Source of the DNA: Bacillota bacterium
GTDB lineage: Bacteria; Bacillota; UBA4882; UBA8346
DNA length: 28,429 nucleotides
Direction of reading: 5' to 3'
NCBI GenBank assembly: GCA_023402395.1
Contig: JAEYGI010000067.1
Coordinates: 1-28,429 of the forward strand
Positions within the stretch are counted from its first letter, which is position 1. Each line of letters starts with the position of its first letter. The notes beneath the pieces were generated by a model, which was given only the letters and a program-made list of their open reading frames with translations, had not been told where the DNA came from and searched no databases. The translations under genes and the position numbers were made by a program. Shown in pieces: positions 24,901 through 28,429 of this stretch.

Positions 24901-27900
24901 TTTATTACGAGGCTAGTTCTGATTTTGATAAGAGTTTCGCACAGTTTGGAACAGGGACTCCTATTTTTGGGAATAGCAGTTCTTTAGAAATTACAATATG
25001 GCAAACACAACAAGTAATGATCCGCTCATCCATTGACTCTTCATTAGGGGGATGGAGTCTAAATATTCACCATACTTATGACCCAAATGGACGTGTGTTA
25101 TATCTTGGTGATGGAAGCCATCATGAAGCTAAGAATATCAATAGAACTATTGTTCCATTCGCAGGTACAGGAGAACGGGGATTCAGCGAGGATGGTTCTT
25201 TGGCCATCAATGCCAAGTTAGGTGGTGCAATATTCGGTATTGTCGCTGCTGCCGATGGAACTATTTATTTTACAGATGATACCCGTATTCGTAGCATTAG
25301 CTCGGATGGGATTATTAGAACCATCGCTGGAAACGGAAATTTGGGTTACAGTGGTGATGATGGACCGGCTATTGAAGCGGAGCTTTCTGGACCGATGTAT
25401 ATAACTTTTGGCCCCGATGGTAGTATTTATTTTGTGGAAGCAGTTGGATCGCGAATTCGAAAAGTGAGTCCAGATGGGATTATTACAACAATCGCCGGAA
25501 ATGGAGAGTATGGCTATAGCGGTGACGGCGGTCCAGCAATCGAGGCAGCATTGGGACTTTCTATCAGTGGGTTGGCGGTTGGGGCTGACGGAAGTGTTTA
25601 TGTTGCGGATACTTGGAATTATCGTATCCGGAAGATTAGCCCGGATGGGTTGATAAACACAGTTATGGGGATTGGTGAAAAGGGCTACACTGATTATGCT
25701 GGTCCGGGAGCAAATGCAAAACTTAGTTGGCCGATGGGGATTGCAGTGGGTACGGACGGGAAGGTATATTGCTGTGATGGAAATTTTGTTCGATGTCTGA
25801 CACCGGATGGGATGGTTTCATCATTTGCCGGCGGAGATCCCTATTTAGATGTAATCAATGGTGTTTTGGCAAGACAATTACGGGTTAACCCTCAAGATAT
25901 AGTCCTTGCATACGATGGTAACTTTTATCTGATCGACAATTCGGGGAGTATGATTCTTCGGATCGAACCGGATGGAATTATAACGGTGATTGCTGGAAAC
26001 GGCAAAAGAGGAGATGTGGATGAAAGTGCTCTGGCAACTGCGACATCATTAGACTTACCATGGACACTTGCCATAAGTCGGGATGGGAATATCTATTTCC
26101 CCGACATCTCTCAAAATAAAATATATACTATTACTCATCCTTTATCCGGATTCACTGGGGAAGAACTAGGCATTCCCTCGGAGGATAGTACCGAGTTATA
26201 TCATTTTGACGCCAACGGACGTCATTTGGCGACAATGGATTCATCGACCGGAAAGGTCAAGTATACGTTTGAATACGATCAGAACGGCTTATTAATTAAA
26301 ATCACCGATATGGATGGCAATATCACCATCATCGACAGGGATGGCAACGGCAATCCCATGGCCATCACCGGGCCATTCGGACAACGGACGACTTTCGATG
26401 TGGATTATGGCGGGTATTTAAATCGCGTTACCAATCCCGCCAATGAAACGATCCGAATGGCATATGACACGAATGGGCTCCTGGTAAACTATATCGACCC
26501 GAAAAATGGCGTCCACCAATTTACCTATGATGATGCGGGGCGTTTGATTAAAGATGAAGATCCATTGGGAGGTTATACCGGACTGGAACGGGCCGAAACT
26601 CAAAATGGCTATCAAGTGACCGCTATTAAAGCCAAAGATAATCAGAACGGCTATGTCACCACTTATTTAACGGAAAACCTGTCCACCGGTCAAACCCGGC
26701 TGGTGACTCAAGGTTGTTGCGGTGGCGCGACGGAAACATTAATCGGAACCGATGGGACAAAAAAAATTACCCAACCGGACGGAAAGGTTATTTTGTCCCA
26801 AGAAGGACCTGACCCCCGCTTCGGCATGCAATCACCGATTGTGAAATCAATGACAGTGAAGACCCCCAGTGGCAAGACCTACACCATGACCGGCAGCCGG
26901 ACGGCGATCTTGAGTGACTCGGCTGATCCGTTCAGCCTGCAGACACTGACCGATACCATGACCGTCAACGGCAAGACTTATACCACGACCTACGACGCGG
27001 CGGTACGGCAGGTCACCAGCGTTACGCCAATGGGGCGACAAAGCGTGACGACGCTCGACGATAAAGGCCGGGTTATCAAGACTGAAGTTCCCGGCCTGGC
27101 TCCGGTCAGCTTCGAGTATGACGAACGGGGCCGGTTGTTCCGAATCGGCGAAGGAACGGGAAGTAACGCGCGAGTCAGTACCATCTATTACAACAGTTCC
27201 GGCTACGTGGACTACGTGCTCGATCCGCTCCAACGGCGGACCAGCTTCGAGTACGACGCGGCGGGCCGGGTGACCCGGCAGATCCTGCCCAACGGCAAAG
27301 CGATTGGATTCGGCTATGATCCGAATGGGAACGTAACGACCCTGACACCTCCGGATAAGGGAGATCATCGTTTTACCTATACGCCGGTTGATTTGGCGGC
27401 TACCTATAACCCGCCGAATCTGGCGGCGGGCGAGACGAAGACCCAGTATGGGTACAACTTGGCTAAGCAACCCCGGTTGGTGACTCGGCCCGATGGAAAG
27501 ACGATTGGATTTGAGTACGATACCATGGGACGGCTTATTGAATTGCAAGTGCCGGAAGGGGATCTTACATATGCCTATGATGCAACTACCGGGCAATTAA
27601 AGAACATCATCGCGCCGGATGGCGGGGCGATTAGCAACGGGTATGATGGGGAGTTGCCGACCTCGGTGAGTTGGGCTGGTTTGATCAAGGGAAGCGTATC
27701 GGTTACCTATAACAGTGACTTTTTGGTGGACAGCCAGAGTGTGAATAATGGGAATAAGGTTAGTTTGCAGTATAACAATGATGGACAGTTGACCAAGATT
27801 GGCGATTTGACGATTACCTACGATGCAACGAATGGGATGTTCACCGGGAGTAGCGTTGGAAATATCAGTGATACGGTGGTCCGGCGCAATGAGTTCGGAG

Positions 27901-28429
27901 AGATTGAGGAGTACCGGGCCGGTTACGGCGGCTCAACATTGTTCGGAACACGGTATACCTATGATGCGTTGGGGCGGATTCAAACCAAGACCGAGACGGT
28001 GGATGGAATAAGTCATACCTATGAGTATGGGTATGATGTGATTGGGCAATTGATGGATGTGAAAAAGGATGGGGTTCTGGTTGGGCATTACGAGTACGAC
28101 GGGAATGGGAACCGGATTGGATATACCGGGCCGAATGGGACGGTATATGGAAGCTATGACGCTCAGGACCGGATAACGCAATATGGAAGTAGCTCATATC
28201 AATACACGGCTAACGGGGAGCTGCGGAGTAAGGTCGATAGCAATGGGACGACGCTTTATGATTATGATGTGTTGGGGAATTTGAAAGATGTAACACTGGC
28301 CGATGGGACAAGGATTGAGTATGTGGTCGATGGAGCCGGGCGAAGGATTGGAAAGAAGGTCAACGGTAATCTGGTTCAAGGGTTCTTGTATCAAGATGAT
28401 CTTAAGCCTGTTGCGGAGTTGGATGGGAG
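21972..28429 (+). CDS. Giant secreted RHS/YD-repeat protein with NHL propeller (3' partial)
   Basis: Open without a stop to the window edge, at least 2152 codons. ATG 21972 is 9 nt after GGAGG (21958-21962). The N-terminus is a signal peptide (MRQIKKRIILLGLL); SC at 15-16 could be a lipobox. Then follow a beta-sandwich region (about 31-250), Ig-like modules (about 251-500, motif DNAGN) and a carboxypeptidase-regulatory-like domain (about 558-640). The RHS-family junction QNQVLGETVPIVGTPFSLNY starts at about 874. An NHL propeller with IAGNGNLGYSGDDGPA-type repeats spans about 1060-1393, and YD repeats run from about 1409 to the edge (GRLIKDEDPLGG, FEYDAAGRVTRQ). The YD shell usually encloses a variable C-terminal toxin; that part is outside. 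The nearest logic is B. subtilis WapA or TcB/TcC and teneurin-like shells. Confidence 0.92.
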   Translation, partial: MRQIKKRIILLGLLSCWLLAGTGFGVTTVIYSEAFDSGRSLAELGFSGSNPPGWELNSSGYLQSMILDQRRLRMASILSPRFQADRNDGTVTVQWQAAFFAKKGVRDWDKDNGLKVSLTDEYGKPSYSLLFLPNFIRLPRQEEISPLLLLKGNSLLPLKLSYTKAEIATEQWLKFKMELNPPARSGGDGRIKVACDLGDGRGYVEYLNVADASYDRFAKVNFLTELGNGRHQNRVGIDNILVTGEVANGDLTPPVTVSDYPADNQWVNQPVVIHLTATDQESGVAHTYYTVNNGPETAGDTITLNEDGIFILAYWSVDNAGNREAAKTLTVKLDRTAPDLSAVTVPTPNANGWNNGAVTVTFTANDSLSGVASVTGPVPVAAEGAGQAVNGAALDNAGNKAELTVAVNIDPTAPVIYNLQPQGYLNTPRPAITAGFRDERSGVDPASVILRLDGKVIDNQLLMISDSGVTYIPAADLADGRHTAVLNLKDQAGNAAAGVQTIFTIDSAMPNLPPDPAAVAPTLDPTVVSDIKTATNFLYTGEHPIQTGVDPETIEAQRAAVIRGKVLDKDNQPLPGVRVTVLRHPEYGQTYTRADGMFDLAVNGGGYLTVRYERNGYLSAQRQVETSWQDYFYLSDVVMIRPDNRVTPVTANHSQIQVAHGSLITDERGQRRGTLIFPPGTRISGVSGDTVHVRVTEFTVGANGPQTMPAALPPTSGYTYCVDLSVDEADGVQFSQPVYYYVDNFLNFPVGGAVPTGYYDRAKGQWIPSANGRIVKLISVTDGLADVDVTGTGQAADASALSALGFTDSERQALAATYTVGQSLWRVPIQHFSPWDCNWPYGPPMGAEPPSQKVAQDDQCSQPSQCDGSIIEMQNQVLGETVPIVGTPFSLNYSSDRMPGYTPNNVIKIPLTDETLPPGLKRVTLEVSITGRKFTQSFPAQTNSVFSYVWDEKDGYGRYVKGQQNATVKIGYVYDAVYYEASSDFDKSFAQFGTGTPIFGNSSSLEITIWQTQQVMIRSSIDSSLGGWSLNIHHTYDPNGRVLYLGDGSHHEAKNINRTIVPFAGTGERGFSEDGSLAINAKLGGAIFGIVAAADGTIYFTDDTRIRSISSDGIIRTIAGNGNLGYSGDDGPAIEAELSGPMYITFGPDGSIYFVEAVGSRIRKVSPDGIITTIAGNGEYGYSGDGGPAIEAALGLSISGLAVGADGSVYVADTWNYRIRKISPDGLINTVMGIGEKGYTDYAGPGANAKLSWPMGIAVGTDGKVYCCDGNFVRCLTPDGMVSSFAGGDPYLDVINGVLARQLRVNPQDIVLAYDGNFYLIDNSGSMILRIEPDGIITVIAGNGKRGDVDESALATATSLDLPWTLAISRDGNIYFPDISQNKIYTITHPLSGFTGEELGIPSEDSTELYHFDANGRHLATMDSSTGKVKYTFEYDQNGLLIKITDMDGNITIIDRDGNGNPMAITGPFGQRTTFDVDYGGYLNRVTNPANETIRMAYDTNGLLVNYIDPKNGVHQFTYDDAGRLIKDEDPLGGYTGLERAETQNGYQVTAIKAKDNQNGYVTTYLTENLSTGQTRLVTQGCCGGATETLIGTDGTKKITQPDGKVILSQEGPDPRFGMQSPIVKSMTVKTPSGKTYTMTGSRTAILSDSADPFSLQTLTDTMTVNGKTYTTTYDAAVRQVTSVTPMGRQSVTTLDDKGRVIKTEVPGLAPVSFEYDERGRLFRIGEGTGSNARVSTIYYNSSGYVDYVLDPLQRRTSFEYDAAGRVTRQILPNGKAIGFGYDPNGNVTTLTPPDKGDHRFTYTPVDLAATYNPPNLAAGETKTQYGYNLAKQPRLVTRPDGKTIGFEYDTMGRLIELQVPEGDLTYAYDATTGQLKNIIAPDGGAISNGYDGELPTSVSWAGLIKGSVSVTYNSDFLVDSQSVNNGNKVSLQYNNDGQLTKIGDLTITYDATNGMFTGSSVGNISDTVVRRNEFGEIEEYRAGYGGSTLFGTRYTYDALGRIQTKTETVDGISHTYEYGYDVIGQLMDVKKDGVLVGHYEYDGNGNRIGYTGPNGTVYGSYDAQDRITQYGSSSYQYTANGELRSKVDSNGTTLYDYDVLGNLKDVTLADGTRIEYVVDGAGRRIGKKVNGNLVQGFLYQDDLKPVAELDG

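Overview
The window looks like a Bacillota (Firmicutes) chromosome of fairly high GC content. The grounds are strong AGGAGG-type ribosome binding sites, several likely TTG/GTG starts, a YesM/YesN-type two-component pair beside a sugar ABC transporter that lacks its own ATPase gene, and Pro-Thr linkers in a secreted glycosidase. A Paenibacillus-like or Hydrogenispora/Limnochordia-like host is possible, but this is inference from style and not from a marker gene.

Layout. (1) 1-375: no gene, a hairpin-rich edge. (2) 376-3770: YesM-type sensor histidine kinase and YesN-type AraC response regulator, closed by a terminator. (3) 3897-7799: a large secreted, multidomain GH2-type glycosidase. (4) 7800-8340: a long untranslated stretch carrying four consecutive stem-loops, one of them a three-way junction. 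(5) 8341-11994: binding protein and two permeases of a carbohydrate ABC importer. The two permease genes are separated by a 45-bp direct repeat and a 130-bp MITE-like element. (6) 12045-14102: a DUF2264 protein. (7) 14121-14352: a strictly 21-bp-phased repeat array whose core resembles a DnaA box. (8) 14595-20936: one promoter, seven genes and one terminator: cyclase-family hydrolase, two 3-hydroxyisobutyrate-dehydrogenase-like enzymes, GntR/FCD regulator, RraA-like protein, Ldh2-type dehydrogenase and a PL22 oligogalacturonate lyase. (9) 20940-21960: no gene, a foldback-rich segment and a second, different 21-bp array. (10) 21972-28429: a giant signal-peptide-bearing RHS/YD-repeat protein with an NHL propeller, open to the window edge.

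How it fits together. The simplest reading is a locus for plant-type acidic polysaccharide. The two-component system senses a glycan and activates the secreted GH2 enzyme and the importer. DUF2264 and PL22 enzymes trim the imported uronate oligosaccharides. The dehydrogenase/RraA/cyclase operon then handles the 4-deoxy-5-keto-uronate or a related sugar acid under a local GntR/FCD regulator. The usual kduI/kduD/kdgK/kdgA genes are not in the window, so the operon may encode an alternative route. A 16-bp motif at the operon promoter recurs upstream of the RHS gene, suggesting shared control or shared promoter ancestry.
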